Shown: one piece after another, positions 7,981 through 17,211 of the stretch
Numbering within the stretch: the first letter of the stretch is position 1
Layout of the letters: each line of letters opens with the position of its first letter
From: Spirochaetia bacterium UBA6919
GTDB lineage: Bacteria; Spirochaetota; UBA6919
Assembly (NCBI GenBank): GCA_002450905.1
Contig: DKAT01000018.1
Span: 11,030 to 51,448, forward strand
Length of the DNA: 40,419 bases
Reading direction: 5' to 3'
The notes under the pieces: generated by a model
What the model was told of the DNA's origin: nothing
Seen by the model: only the letters and a program-made list of their open reading frames with translations
Databases searched by the model: none
Program-made: the position numbers and the translations under genes

Positions 7981-9288
7981 ATGTTAGGCATTCTTAAAAA
8001 ACATTATAAGTCTATATTATTAGTAATGATATTTTCTCTCATTACTACTGGAGGCTTATTTGCTGAAAATAAGCCCGCAGTTCTTGATTCAGGAAACACT
8101 TCCTGGTTGTTAATTTCTTCTGCCCTTGTATTACTTATGATTCCGGGACTGGCGTTTTTTTATGGCGGTATGGTACGTTCTAAAAATATTTTAAATACCT
8201 TGATGATGAGTTTTATTTCAATGGGAGTAATTACTATTCAATGGGTCATTGCTGGATATAGTATTTCATTTGGTGATGATATTGCAAAATTAATCGGTTG
8301 GAAAACAGATTATCTACTGTTACATAAAATCCCTTTTGGTGAAATAAAACCAGATGAAAAGGTTCCTCATCTTGCATTTATGGTGTTTCAAGCGATGTTT
8401 GCAGTCATTACTCCTGCTCTGATTTCTGGGGCTGTTGCTGAGAGAATGAAGTTTAGTGCCTATGTGGTTTTTATAATCTTATGGGCTACATTGGTCTATG
8501 ATCCTGTTTGTCACTGGGTCTGGGGTGGCGGATGGATTCAGAAAATGGGTGCGTTAGATTATGCTGGTGGTACTGTGGTTCACATTAATGCTGGTGTGTC
8601 TGCTCTTGCAGTAGCCCTTGTGCTGGGTAAACGTCATGGCTATCCTAAGGATTTAATGCTACCGAATAATTTGAATTTTACTTTACTTGGTGCTGGATTG
8701 CTATGGTTTGGGTGGTTTGGATTTAATGCTGGAAGTGCTCTTCAAGCTAATGCAAATGCGACTCTTGCATTTGTAGCTACTTTTGTGGCAACGGGTGCTG
8801 GGGCTGTTGGATGGGCATTGGCTGAAATCTGGCATCGTGGGAAAGCAAGTGCCCTTGGGGTTGCATCGGGTATTGTAGCTGGACTTGTTGCTATAACACC
8901 GGCTGCAGGATATGTCACCCCGATATGGGCTATTGTCATTGGACTTCTGGCTGGATTCATCTGTTATGGTGGGGTTCTTTTAAAAGGAAAATTGGGATAT
9001 GATGATTCCCTGGATGCATTTGGAGTTCATGCTATTGGTGGTATTTGGGGTGCCATTGCAACTGGTCTTTTTGCTTCTGTCGACGGTAAAGGGCTAATTA
9101 CTACAGGTGATCCAAAACTCATTTTGTTTCAAATTATTGCTGTACTTGCCACTGCTATTTATGCCTTTGTAGTAACATTTATCATTATTAAAATTCTTGA
9201 TGTTATTATGGGAATTCGTGTGACACAGGAAGACGAAATCACCGGGTTGGATCAGACACAACACGGTGAAACGGGATATAATATATAA
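7981..9288 (+). CDS. amt: ammonium transporter Amt
   Basis: Trimeric inner-membrane ammonium channel/transporter of the Amt/Mep/Rh family, used to scavenge ammonium under nitrogen limitation. An N-terminal signal sequence (ending near GGLFAEN) is followed by the eleven-helix core. Recognisable blocks are PGLAFFYGGMVRSKNIL, VYDPVCHWVWGGGW (Asp and first pore-region His), AGGTVVHINAGVSALA, GWFGFNAGSAL and DAFGVHAIGGIWGA (second His). The start at 7981 is chosen because AGGAG (7971-7975) sits 5 bp before it; an in-frame ATG at 7963 overlaps that site and has none of its own. No glnK/glnB gene is adjacent, although amt and glnK are usually paired. Confidence 0.96.
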   Translation: MLGILKKHYKSILLVMIFSLITTGGLFAENKPAVLDSGNTSWLLISSALVLLMIPGLAFFYGGMVRSKNILNTLMMSFISMGVITIQWVIAGYSISFGDDIAKLIGWKTDYLLLHKIPFGEIKPDEKVPHLAFMVFQAMFAVITPALISGAVAERMKFSAYVVFIILWATLVYDPVCHWVWGGGWIQKMGALDYAGGTVVHINAGVSALAVALVLGKRHGYPKDLMLPNNLNFTLLGAGLLWFGWFGFNAGSALQANANATLAFVATFVATGAGAVGWALAEIWHRGKASALGVASGIVAGLVAITPAAGYVTPIWAIVIGLLAGFICYGGVLLKGKLGYDDSLDAFGVHAIGGIWGAIATGLFASVDGKGLITTGDPKLILFQIIAVLATAIYAFVVTFIIIKILDVIMGIRVTQEDEITGLDQTQHGETGYNI

Positions 9289-9305
9289 TATATCTCCCAG
9301 ATCTC

Positions 9306-9333
9306 TTGACACTATCCTCATTCTTTTTATAGC
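9306..9333 (+). promoter_or_regulatory. promoter-like sequence with no gene downstream
   Basis: A perfect TTGACA (9306-9311) is followed after 16 bp by TATAGC (9328-9333), just past the amt stop and pointing away from it. The next plus-strand signal is the hairpin at 9630-9653. It could be a chance match or the start of a non-coding RNA. Confidence 0.3.
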
Positions 9334-9416
9334 ATGAGATTTGGTTTTAACAAATTATTTTATTTATATATCAAGTTTATATACTGATAATTTTTGATAT
9401 CTGAAATTCTTTGAAG

Positions 9417-9438
9417 CATGGCTCGAGAGACTCACCAT
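9417..9438 (-). repeat. small palindromic element, ATGGTGAG family
   Basis: Read on the minus strand it is ATGGTGAG-TCT-CTCGAG-CCATG. The unit at 32418-32441 has the same layout (CATGGTGAG-GCA-CTCGAATCCATG) and differs at only a few positions. The ends can pair to form a hairpin. It is intergenic. Confidence 0.5.
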
Positions 9439-9629
9439 AACAGAGTCGATATTACGTCTATAATATTTTTTGTTCTCTTTTCAAAATAACAAAAAAATAT
9501 TATGATATTTCATACTTATATTCTGATTTGTAATTATGTATAGGTAAGAATTGAACATACTTTTTTTTAACAATTGTTGTGAAGATTTTTGAGGAAATAA
9601 GTCGAATATTTAGAGGACTTTGGAAGATG

Positions 9630-9653
9630 GTGCCTCCCTTTTTTGAGAGGCAC
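9630..9653. terminator. hairpin between convergent amt and lipoprotein genes
   Basis: Seven-base arms GTGCCTC (9630-9636) and GAGGCAC (9647-9653) enclose a 10-base loop. On the plus strand the stem is followed by TTTGGTGAAG and then a run of eight T. On the minus strand it lies 17 bp past the lipoprotein stop but lacks a T tract. It probably terminates transcription at this 3'-to-3' junction. Confidence 0.5.
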
Positions 9654-9669
9654 TTTGGTGAAGTTTTTT

Positions 9670-10383
9670 TTATTTTGCTTCAATCCAATCCTGAGAACCT
9701 GATTGTTGTATTGCTACATCGGTGAACCAGACCCGGAATTTCTTTTCTGCGTCGTAATGGTTTAGAGAGACTGTGATGGGACCAAGGGATTTATGATCTT
9801 CCCAAGTTGCTATTCTGCTTGGTTTTTTTGAACCCCCTTTTCTATAGATCCATTCGACGATCTGATTGTTTTGCCCTATAAAGAGTTCATAGACATCTCC
9901 AGGTGTATATCCGCCTGCTTCTTTAGGATAGCGTACTACAAGTCTTTTGGATTGTGTCTTTGAAATAGGGGATTTTTTTAAACCTTTGTCTGTTACTTTG
10001 ATTGCTGCATCCCATTTCAATTTGAAGGGGAATAGAAACCAGTAATTATCATTGATAAACATCCCATCAATTTTCAGAATATTCTTTTTTTGAGTTTTTA
10101 AATTGGATCTGTTGTAAGAAATTGTATTTCCATCTTGTTTGACTAAACTTACTTCATTCGATTTGGGTTTCCAGATCCACGAACGGGATACGGTTTTATC
10201 ACCCTTCAACACATTAAAAGTATATTTGATAGCAGTAACCTTATCAAAATTATTTACTCCATAAGCCTCTGCTACCTTCAATCCAGCCTGAGATGACGTA
10301 GATTTTTTTGAACCACAGCCCAAGAAGATGAATAGAAGGGTGAGAGGAGTCATGAATAAAAGTATTTTCTTGTAATTTGACAT
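9670..10383 (-). CDS. lipoprotein of unknown function
   Basis: 237 residues with a lipoprotein signal peptide: basic start MSNYKK, hydrophobic stretch, and LFIFLGC with the lipidated Cys at residue 23. The mature part is polar with strand-rich motifs (AIKYTFNVLKGDKTVSRSWIWKPK, VYELFIGQNNQIVEWIYRKGG). This pattern resembles small periplasmic beta-sandwich lipoproteins, in which such a WxW/YxF alternation is common, but I cannot name the family with confidence. A ribosome site AGGATG lies 6 bp before the ATG. It is monocistronic; the hairpin at 9630-9653 is its likely end. Confidence 0.8.
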   Translation of the reverse strand: MSNYKKILLFMTPLTLLFIFLGCGSKKSTSSQAGLKVAEAYGVNNFDKVTAIKYTFNVLKGDKTVSRSWIWKPKSNEVSLVKQDGNTISYNRSNLKTQKKNILKIDGMFINDNYWFLFPFKLKWDAAIKVTDKGLKKSPISKTQSKRLVVRYPKEAGGYTPGDVYELFIGQNNQIVEWIYRKGGSKKPSRIATWEDHKSLGPITVSLNHYDAEKKFRVWFTDVAIQQSGSQDWIEAK

Positions 10384-10803
10384 ATTTACATCCTATTTGA
10401 ATTATTAAATGATCCTATTTTAACACCTGAAGTAATGGTATTATATAATGAATTTTTTTTTTGGGAGATATTTTTATAATTGAGATTAAAATTATACTAA
10501 GGATTTAATCGTTTAATATAGCGTAGTTAAGAAATATACTCAAATAAAAAATGAATTCATTGATTATTCCGTCTAAATTAATTATACTATAAATAGCCTG
10601 CGGTGTTCGTGATGGGCTTATTTATTTTTTCTGATTAAAACTGTATCCTTGGGATTTTAAATTCTTCTGATCAAGATATCCGAAAAGCATTGTTTTTAAT
10701 GGATTTAGAACTGAAGTGAAAAGACCCGCTTTAAAAAAAGGGATGAAAAAATTTAACCACACGGCACAGGCGGGTTATTAATATCAAATCATATAATAAT
10801 TTT
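10384..10803. other. divergent intergenic region, possible structured leader
   Basis: The gap lies between a minus-strand lipoprotein gene and the plus-strand HEAT-like lipoprotein gene. On the minus side a TATAAT is visible around 10440-10450. On the plus side ACCCGC (10724-10729) can pair with GCGGGT (10770-10775), which overlaps the only Shine-Dalgarno-like sequence (AGGCGGG, 10768-10774) before the downstream gene. A 26-codon open stretch ending in a TGA near 10717 (ending ..DIRKALFLMDLELK) looks faintly coding but has no start context. Confidence 0.4.
10724..10775 (+). promoter_or_regulatory. possible leader stem that masks the ribosome site of the HEAT lipoprotein gene
   Basis: ACCCGC and GCGGGT, 40 nt apart, are complementary, and the second arm contains the only purine-rich ribosome site before the gene at 10804. 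Pairing would hide it. A six-base stem alone is weak evidence, so this is a suggestion. Confidence 0.25.
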
Positions 10804-12174
10804 GTGGTCTTAATTGTATTACTCACCATGTCACTTCTTATTTCCAGTTGTGTAAAACAGGATAAATTAGAAAAAGATAATATAGATGAGCAATTTACCT
10901 CCCCTGTTTTCGGTCAACGTCGTCTTGCAATGGATCTCATAGCCGAAAAAAAACTCCGAAAATACATCCCAGCACTGAAAGAAATTATCCACAACACCAA
11001 TAAGCCAGAGTCAGAAAGATATATTGCTTCCCGAACCCTTACTTCTATTCTCGGAGAAGGTGTTGTAAATACTATAGACCCTTTTCTATTAAAAAAAGAT
11101 CCTGTTGTAATCAATTGTGCTTTGGAGGCTTACCACCTGCTCTTGAAACGAAATTATAAGCTTGATAAACCTGAAATAATTGCTTCAAAAGTATTAACAA
11201 TTCTTAAGACGTATAATACTCCTCCTATTATAAGAAATTCAAGTTCAATCCTTGGTTATCTAAGGTATAAAGAGGCGTTTGATACAATATACAATCTTGT
11301 TTCTTTTCAGAAGGGTTTTTATGAGGAAGTTATCGTTGCATTATCTCTCTTGGGTGATAAAAATAAGAATGAATTGATAATATCTCTTTTTAGAAAGATA
11401 ATGGCAACAAAAAATGATAAAAGACTCTTAAGAGCTCTTCAAAAAGCCATGTATATTACCCGAAATAATAATGTATATTCAGATTTTCTGAAGGGCAGAC
11501 CCATTGAAAAGTTCTCAGACATGGGAAGTAATTTATTTGTCCAGTCATTTGAGTCTGACGCATATTTCAGGTTATATATTGACGATGATAAGGTGATTGA
11601 GAATACTCTTGGCAAGGTTGATACCTTTGATCCTGCGAAGATAAGGAAACTTATTAAGAAGCGAATTCCTCTATTGCTCATGGGATTGGATGATTATGAC
11701 CCCAGGATTCGTTTTAAATCATTAAAGTTATTGGGATATGTTGGAGATCACACTTGTTGTAAAACAATTTTGGATGTATACAAAAAAAATTCACGATCCA
11801 AAGATATTTCTCAATTAGCTCTCCTCTCCTTAGCCCGATTGAATTGTAGTGATATATTCAGTATCCTTGAAACTGGTGATCAGGAAAAGAACTACGGGAG
11901 TCCACTATTCATTTATTTCCAAAGGAACAGGATTGTCGATGAAAAGACTTTTAAAAAATACCCCCTTCTCTTCTCCCAGAAAGAGTTATTTCCAACTGAG
12001 AAAGCTCGGATTGATTACCTGGTCTCACATCCTGATAAAATAATAAGACTTCAGGCGATCTATTCCTTGTATCAGATTAGAAATAATGACAATCAATCTA
12101 TATTAAAAGTAATTCAGAATAGAGAAAAGGATAAATATATTAAACAATTCATTGATCAGATCATGAATAATTAG
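10804..12174 (+). CDS. HEAT-repeat-like lipoprotein
   Basis: A hydrophobic signal stretch ends in a lipobox (LLISSC, Cys16). The mature protein is made of paired helices of HEAT/PBS-lyase type: FGQRRLAMDLIAEKKLRKYIPALKEI (about 38-63), SERYIASRTLTSIL, IRNSSSILGYLRYKEAF, and DDYDPRIRFKSLKLLGYVGDHT (about 295-316). Such solenoids bind partner proteins. The start is uncertain. GTG at 10804 has no ribosome site and gives a signal peptide without a basic residue. In-frame codons upstream add KSYNNFV with a Lys, but only a rare ATT (10777) or ATC (10783) could start it, 8 bp after AGGCGGG in the ATC case. It ends 9 bp before an ABC substrate-binding protein gene and probably shares its operon. Confidence 0.8.
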   Translation: MVLIVLLTMSLLISSCVKQDKLEKDNIDEQFTSPVFGQRRLAMDLIAEKKLRKYIPALKEIIHNTNKPESERYIASRTLTSILGEGVVNTIDPFLLKKDPVVINCALEAYHLLLKRNYKLDKPEIIASKVLTILKTYNTPPIIRNSSSILGYLRYKEAFDTIYNLVSFQKGFYEEVIVALSLLGDKNKNELIISLFRKIMATKNDKRLLRALQKAMYITRNNNVYSDFLKGRPIEKFSDMGSNLFVQSFESDAYFRLYIDDDKVIENTLGKVDTFDPAKIRKLIKKRIPLLLMGLDDYDPRIRFKSLKLLGYVGDHTCCKTILDVYKKNSRSKDISQLALLSLARLNCSDIFSILETGDQEKNYGSPLFIYFQRNRIVDEKTFKKYPLLFSQKELFPTEKARIDYLVSHPDKIIRLQAIYSLYQIRNNDNQSILKVIQNREKDKYIKQFIDQIMNN

Positions 12175-12183
12175 GAGTAGGAT

Positions 12184-13860
12184 TTGTTTAAAAAATTAGT
12201 TATCAGTTTATCTGCAATTTATATAATTATCATAGCAATTGTTTTTATTGCTGCTATCTATAGGCCTGGTACTCATAACAATCTGGCTCATATAGTAATC
12301 CAACAAGAACCAGACGGTCTAAACCCCATTTTTACAACAATGTCCGCTTCCTCCGAAATAATTGGACTTATCTTTAAACCAATGGTATACATTTTACCTG
12401 ATGGCAAGCCCCTTCCCGTCCTTGTAGAAGATATTCCTACATTTGAGAATGGTGGAGTAGAACTGCTACCCAATGGAAAATCAAAAAAAATGAGGATTAC
12501 ATGGCGGTTTAAGAAAGATCTTATATGGGAAGATGGAAAACCTCTTGGGCCCGATGATGTAATATTTGCTTGGAAAGTCATTTTGCATGATAAAGTACAA
12601 ACTCCTAGTCGTGACCTTGAAAAACGGATTGAATCCATGGAAAAAGACCCTAATGATCCATATAAGCTTATTGTCACATGGAAAGAGAACTATGCCTATT
12701 ATTTTAAAGGACATCAAATATTACCAAAACATATTTTGAATCAGGATTTTAAGAAACATCCTGAACGTCTCCACCTCCACCCTTACAATAGAAAACCCAT
12801 AGGAAATGGACCCTTTCGTATTATAGAATGGAAAACTGGAGATTATATCTATCTCAAACGAAATGAGAACTACTCAAAATCAATTAATCAGCCTGCAAAA
12901 CTTGATTATGTATGGTATCAGTTCGTAGGTAACACCAATTCAATGATTGTATCTATGCTATCAGGCTATGTTGACGCTATATCTCCTACTGGATTAAGTT
13001 TTGATCAAGCACTTGAATTTGATAAGCTCTATGGAAAGAAATATAAAACATACTTTCAAGATGGTATTACCTGGGAGCATATAGACTGTAACCTTGAGGA
13101 TCCTATTTTACAGAATAATAAAGTAAGACAGGCTCTGTTGTATGCTATTAACCGTGATAATCTTGTAAAGTATCTCTTCTATAATAAACAATCTGTTGCT
13201 CACAGCTGGTTGCCACCCAATCATCCTGGTTATTTACAAAATATCAGGAAATACCCATACAACCCCAAAAAAGCTATTGAACTCTTGAAACAAGCTGGGT
13301 GGGATAGAGTAAATGGAGATGGAGTCAGGATAAATAAAAATAATATACCCCTAAACCTGACACTGATGACGACAGCAGGGAATAAACTTCGTGAAAGAGT
13401 ACAAATAGCCATTAAAAATGACCTTGATGATGTTGGAATCAATTTAATAATCAATAAAAATCAGAATGCAGTTGCTTTCTTCGGTGAAACTGTCTTAAAA
13501 CGTATCCATACACAGCTTACAATGTATGCCTGGACAATGTCTCCTATATCTGATGGTGAAGAAATGTGGACTTCTCACAATATCCCTACTGAGAAAAATA
13601 ATTGGTCTGGACAAAATTATACAACTTACAGAAATATTGAAATTGATGATTTACATAAATTAATCCCTACAATCCTTGATAAAACTCAAAGAAATATGTT
13701 GTTTCACAAACAGCAAAGGATCTGGATACAGGATATTCCTTCGATTCCTCTCTACTTTAGAAAGGAAGTATCGATAACCCGTAAAAACTTTATGAATTGG
13801 AAATCTACTGGTACTGAACTTCCTATCACCTGGAATTGTGAAGAATGGGAGCTTAAATAA
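12184..13860 (+). CDS. peptide-type ABC transporter substrate-binding protein (SBP_bac_5 family)
   Basis: 558 residues, of the OppA/DppA class that captures oligopeptides or similar solutes outside the inner membrane. The N-terminal hydrophobic segment (about 5-27) has no clear cleavage site or lipobox, so it may act as an anchor. Family features are IVIQQEPDGLNPIF, WRFKKDLIWEDGKPLGPDDVIFAWK (about 107-131), GNGPFRIIEWKTGDYIYLKRNENY and VRQALLYAINRDNLVKYL. The TTG start is supported by AGGAG (12173-12177) 6 bp upstream. It is followed after 79 bp by a DppB-type permease; the second permease and the ATPases expected for a complete transporter are absent from this locus. Confidence 0.9.
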   Translation: MFKKLVISLSAIYIIIIAIVFIAAIYRPGTHNNLAHIVIQQEPDGLNPIFTTMSASSEIIGLIFKPMVYILPDGKPLPVLVEDIPTFENGGVELLPNGKSKKMRITWRFKKDLIWEDGKPLGPDDVIFAWKVILHDKVQTPSRDLEKRIESMEKDPNDPYKLIVTWKENYAYYFKGHQILPKHILNQDFKKHPERLHLHPYNRKPIGNGPFRIIEWKTGDYIYLKRNENYSKSINQPAKLDYVWYQFVGNTNSMIVSMLSGYVDAISPTGLSFDQALEFDKLYGKKYKTYFQDGITWEHIDCNLEDPILQNNKVRQALLYAINRDNLVKYLFYNKQSVAHSWLPPNHPGYLQNIRKYPYNPKKAIELLKQAGWDRVNGDGVRINKNNIPLNLTLMTTAGNKLRERVQIAIKNDLDDVGINLIINKNQNAVAFFGETVLKRIHTQLTMYAWTMSPISDGEEMWTSHNIPTEKNNWSGQNYTTYRNIEIDDLHKLIPTILDKTQRNMLFHKQQRIWIQDIPSIPLYFRKEVSITRKNFMNWKSTGTELPITWNCEEWELK

Positions 13861-13939
13861 TTTTTTTTGTAGCCTATGTCGAAATCCCATATTATTTTCG
13901 ATAAGTTAATTCGTAGTAAAATAGAATATTGAGGACAAC

Positions 13940-14920
13940 ATGCGTTTTTTAATCAGTAGATTCCTGCAAATGATTATCGTATTCATCGTCATATCCTTTG
14001 TAGGTTATTTTCTCATCGATCTTATGCCAGGAGATCCTTTAACACGCTTAAAACAAGAAAACCCAAATCTAAAACCAGCTGATTTGGACAAGCTCGCAGA
14101 ACAAATGGGTATTAAAAAACCGTTGCATATGAGTGATACACAATGGTTCTTTACAAAATATTATCGGTGGTTAGTCCGTGTTTCATCGGGAGATTTAGGT
14201 TATTCCACGACTTATAAAGTTAAGGTAGAAACCATGATTTTTAAAAACCTCTTGACAACCCTCAAGGTGTCTATTCCCGTTCTCCTTATGACCCTAATAA
14301 TCTCAATTCCTATAGGTACTTATATTGCAATACGACAGTATTCTACTTTCGACTATGCTATGAATCTTATTGCATTCATCGGATTCTCATTGCCAACCTT
14401 CTTACTTGGTCTTCTACTTATATTTTATTTCTCACAAGTTAATAATATCTTTCCTCCAGGGGGACTAGGCACGCCAGGTGTCAACAATATCTTGGATGAT
14501 ATTAGGTATTTAATCTTACCAGTCTTTGTATTGAGTTTCTATAGTATAGGACGCTGGGTTCGATATATAAGAGGAACTCTATTAGAGGTATTAAAGCAGG
14601 ACTATGTACGTACAGCAAGGGCTAAAGGACTATCAGAGGATGTAGTAATACTTAAACATGCTGTAAGAAATGCCCTTATACCATTTATAACTATATTTGC
14701 ACTGTCTATTCCAGTTATTTTTAGTGGTGCACTTGTTACTGAAACAGTATTTGGAATTCATGGAATGGGTAGATTACTTTATCAGTCTATTATTGACCAC
14801 GACTCAGATATCGCTATGACATCCTTCCTGTTTATTGCCATCCTCACCCTTATATTTAACTTTGTGGCAGATATTTTATACTCAATTATTGATCCAAGAA
14901 TCCGTATTAAAAAGAGTTAG
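13940..14920 (+). CDS. DppB/OppB-type ABC transporter permease
   Basis: 326 residues with six membrane helices, and the family N-terminus (MRFLISRFLQMIIVFIVISFVGYFLIDLMPGDP). The cytosolic coupling (EAA) loop YVRTARAKGLSEDVVILKHAVRNALIPF lies around residues 220-247, followed by TETVFGIHGMGRLL. It forms half of the membrane channel in peptide/nickel-type importers and normally pairs with a DppC-type permease. AGGA lies 5 bp before the ATG. The next gene, after 113 bp, is an unrelated antiporter, so DppC and the DppD/DppF ATPases must be encoded elsewhere if the system is active. Confidence 0.93.
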   Translation: MRFLISRFLQMIIVFIVISFVGYFLIDLMPGDPLTRLKQENPNLKPADLDKLAEQMGIKKPLHMSDTQWFFTKYYRWLVRVSSGDLGYSTTYKVKVETMIFKNLLTTLKVSIPVLLMTLIISIPIGTYIAIRQYSTFDYAMNLIAFIGFSLPTFLLGLLLIFYFSQVNNIFPPGGLGTPGVNNILDDIRYLILPVFVLSFYSIGRWVRYIRGTLLEVLKQDYVRTARAKGLSEDVVILKHAVRNALIPFITIFALSIPVIFSGALVTETVFGIHGMGRLLYQSIIDHDSDIAMTSFLFIAILTLIFNFVADILYSIIDPRIRIKKS

Positions 14921-15033
14921 GAATCTATTAGTACATCATTTCTTTTACCAATGTGGTTTTATAAAATAATAAACAATCTTGATTTGTTGGAAAATAATTC
15001 TTAAATTATAAAGAAACAAAATAGGATGTTTTA

Positions 15034-17019
15034 TTGGAATCACCATTATTTAAAGACATCATCATTTTATTTGTCCTTTCAGTTCTCATTATTTTCGTAT
15101 TCCACCGTCTAAAAATACCAGCCATAGTTGGTTTCTTGTTCACAGGACTGATCGTAGGACCCCATAGCCTCGGGATAGTCCATTCAGTAAAAGAAGTTGA
15201 AAGCTTAGCTGAGCTTGGAGTAGTCCTGCTGTTGTTTATTGTGGGAATAGAATTTTCTCTTAAAAAACTGATCAGGGTAAAAAAAACAGTACTCCTCGGT
15301 GGATCCATTCAGGTTCTCATAACCATTTTTATTATCTATACTATCTGCTATTTACTAAATATTCCCTATAAAAAAGCTATTCTGATCAGCTTTATCATAT
15401 CCCTAAGCAGTACAGCCATTGTATTAAAAATACTCCGTGATAAAAATGAAATGGATAGTCCCCACGGAAAGACCATTCTGGGTATACTCATCTTTCAGGA
15501 TATCATCTTTGTCCCTATGATGCTAATTATCCCCTTATTTTCAGGCGGTGATCCAAATCTCATCCAATCAATCCTGTTATTATTGGCTAAAGTAACTGGT
15601 ATAATAATTTTTATATTTCTATCCATCAAATGGATTTTCCCGTATATTTTGTATCAAATCATCAAAACAAGGAGTAATGAGCTTTTTTTAATATCAGTAT
15701 TTGTAATATGCTTTACTATGGCATTATTAACCCATGCTATTGGGATGTCCTTTGCTCTCGGAGGATTTTTAGCAGGGCTCATGATTTCAGAAACTGATTA
15801 TGATCTCCATATCATCGATAAGGTACTTCCATTTCAAGATATATTAACAAGTTTCTTTTTTATATCCGTCGGAATGCTTCTTGACATACGAATATTGGTT
15901 AATTACCCTATAATAGTTTTAGCCTGTGTAATTGGTGTGTTAGCTATAAAGTCAGTCATTGCCATTATTTCCAGTATTATACTTGGTTTCTCCATGCGTA
16001 TAAATGTTTTAGTAGGGCTTGCGATCAGCCAAATTGGAGAGTTCTCCTTTGTACTCATTGAGACAGGGATCCAGAATAAAATAATTCATCATAAGGAAAA
16101 TATTTATCACTATATCTTATCTGCAACCATCCTCACGATGACGCTGACTCCCCTTCTTATGAAAATCGCCCCTTACTTAGCTAATCTGATAAATAAAATT
16201 CGATTCTTCCGTAATCTTAATTCAGGAAATGAATCTTCTAATACCAAAGAAAATAACCATAGTATCAAAGATCATCTCATCATCATAGGATATGGTGTCA
16301 ATGGAAGACACTTGGCAAGAGCATCCAAACTTGCCAATATTCCCTATATCATCCTGGATATGAACCCGGAAACTGTTAGAAATGAAAGCCAACAGGGTGA
16401 AAATATATATTTTGGAGATGCCAGTCAGGAATCCATCTTGAAATTCCTTGAATGCGATAGAGCAAAAATGCTTGTAGTGGCCATCTCAGACCCGGAAGCC
16501 ACGAAAAGAATTATCAAAGCAGTTCGACACCTCAACGAAGAGATTTATATCATAGCCAGATCACGATTCTTAGAGGAAATGGTACCTCTCTTGCAGTTGG
16601 GAGCCGATGATGTCATTCCTCAGGAATATGAAACCTCCATTGAGATATTCACACGGGTAATGGTTAATTTCCTGATCCCAAAACATCAAATAGAAAATCT
16701 TATTGAGGAAATCCGGTCAGAAGAATATCCCATGAACAGATATCTTTCAAAGGAAAGCACCAATATATATAACTTAAAGCACCATCTCCCTGATCAGGAG
16801 ATCAATGCCATACAATTACATCATTCCTCCACATATCTTAACAAATCTATATCAGAAGTAAAACTAAGATCAGAACTGGGGATTACAATCCTGGCAATTA
16901 AACGGGATAAAAATATTCTGTCCAATCCCCCTGGAGATACGGTATTACAAGATGAGGATATTTTAGTCGTACTTGGAAGACACGAAGATATTACACAATT
17001 TACGAAACAAATTGAATAG
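15034..17019 (+). CDS. Kef-type cation:proton antiporter (CPA2) with RCK_N and RCK_C domains
   Basis: 661 residues in three parts. Residues 1 to about 385 form the CPA2 exchanger with about 12 helices (PAIVGFLFTGLIVGPHSLGIV at the start; the internal GVVLLLFIVGIEFSLK and SFALGGFLAGLMISETDY are typical). Residues from about 412 form an RCK_N/TrkA-N Rossmann domain (LIIIGYGVNGRHLARA, and an acidic LDMNPE) that binds NAD(H) or a nucleotide. Residues from about 590 form a TrkA-C/RCK_C ligand domain. It probably exports K+ or Na+ against protons for pH and ion homeostasis. The TTG start is supported by AGGATG 5 bp upstream. The 27-bp palindrome 22 bp past the stop may act as its terminator. Confidence 0.93.
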   Translation: MESPLFKDIIILFVLSVLIIFVFHRLKIPAIVGFLFTGLIVGPHSLGIVHSVKEVESLAELGVVLLLFIVGIEFSLKKLIRVKKTVLLGGSIQVLITIFIIYTICYLLNIPYKKAILISFIISLSSTAIVLKILRDKNEMDSPHGKTILGILIFQDIIFVPMMLIIPLFSGGDPNLIQSILLLLAKVTGIIIFIFLSIKWIFPYILYQIIKTRSNELFLISVFVICFTMALLTHAIGMSFALGGFLAGLMISETDYDLHIIDKVLPFQDILTSFFFISVGMLLDIRILVNYPIIVLACVIGVLAIKSVIAIISSIILGFSMRINVLVGLAISQIGEFSFVLIETGIQNKIIHHKENIYHYILSATILTMTLTPLLMKIAPYLANLINKIRFFRNLNSGNESSNTKENNHSIKDHLIIIGYGVNGRHLARASKLANIPYIILDMNPETVRNESQQGENIYFGDASQESILKFLECDRAKMLVVAISDPEATKRIIKAVRHLNEEIYIIARSRFLEEMVPLLQLGADDVIPQEYETSIEIFTRVMVNFLIPKHQIENLIEEIRSEEYPMNRYLSKESTNIYNLKHHLPDQEINAIQLHHSSTYLNKSISEVKLRSELGITILAIKRDKNILSNPPGDTVLQDEDILVVLGRHEDITQFTKQIE

Positions 17020-17041
17020 CAAAGAACCCCACCCAAGGAGT

Positions 17042-17068
17042 ATCGGAATCAAAAATTTTAGTTCCGAT
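17042..17068 (+). repeat. 27-bp near-palindromic repeat, copy 2
   Basis: Arms ATCGGAA and TTCCGAT flank TC-AAAAATTTT-AG. In RNA this folds into a near-continuous stem with one mismatch and one G-U pair. It begins 22 bp after the antiporter stop and is followed by GGTGTTTCGTTT, so it may act as a weak terminator. It is used here as the reference orientation for all four copies. Confidence 0.75.
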
Positions 17069-17211
17069 GGTGTTTCGTTTCAGAGCCTGTTGGTACAATC
17101 CTGATATAAATTGATGTTATTAACTTAGACAAATTCATTCTAATGGTATTTCAATGACTAATATTTGAGAAAATTATTATGAGTTTAAATTAGAAGAAAT
17201 TTTAATTCGAT

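Larger units (their letters stand above)
9289..9669. other. intergenic gap with an orphan promoter-like pair, a palindrome and a hairpin
   Basis: The gap lies between amt (plus) and a lipoprotein gene (minus), so it is a 3'-to-3' region. It contains a promoter-like pair at 9306-9333, a small palindrome at 9417-9438 and a stable hairpin at 9630-9653. No open frame is convincing. A short plus-strand RNA running from the promoter-like pair to the hairpin is possible but unproven. Confidence 0.5.

Noticed and set aside
8742..9321. Minus-strand frames inside and after amt
   Set aside because: Opposite-strand shadows of amt; composition follows the amt codon pattern.
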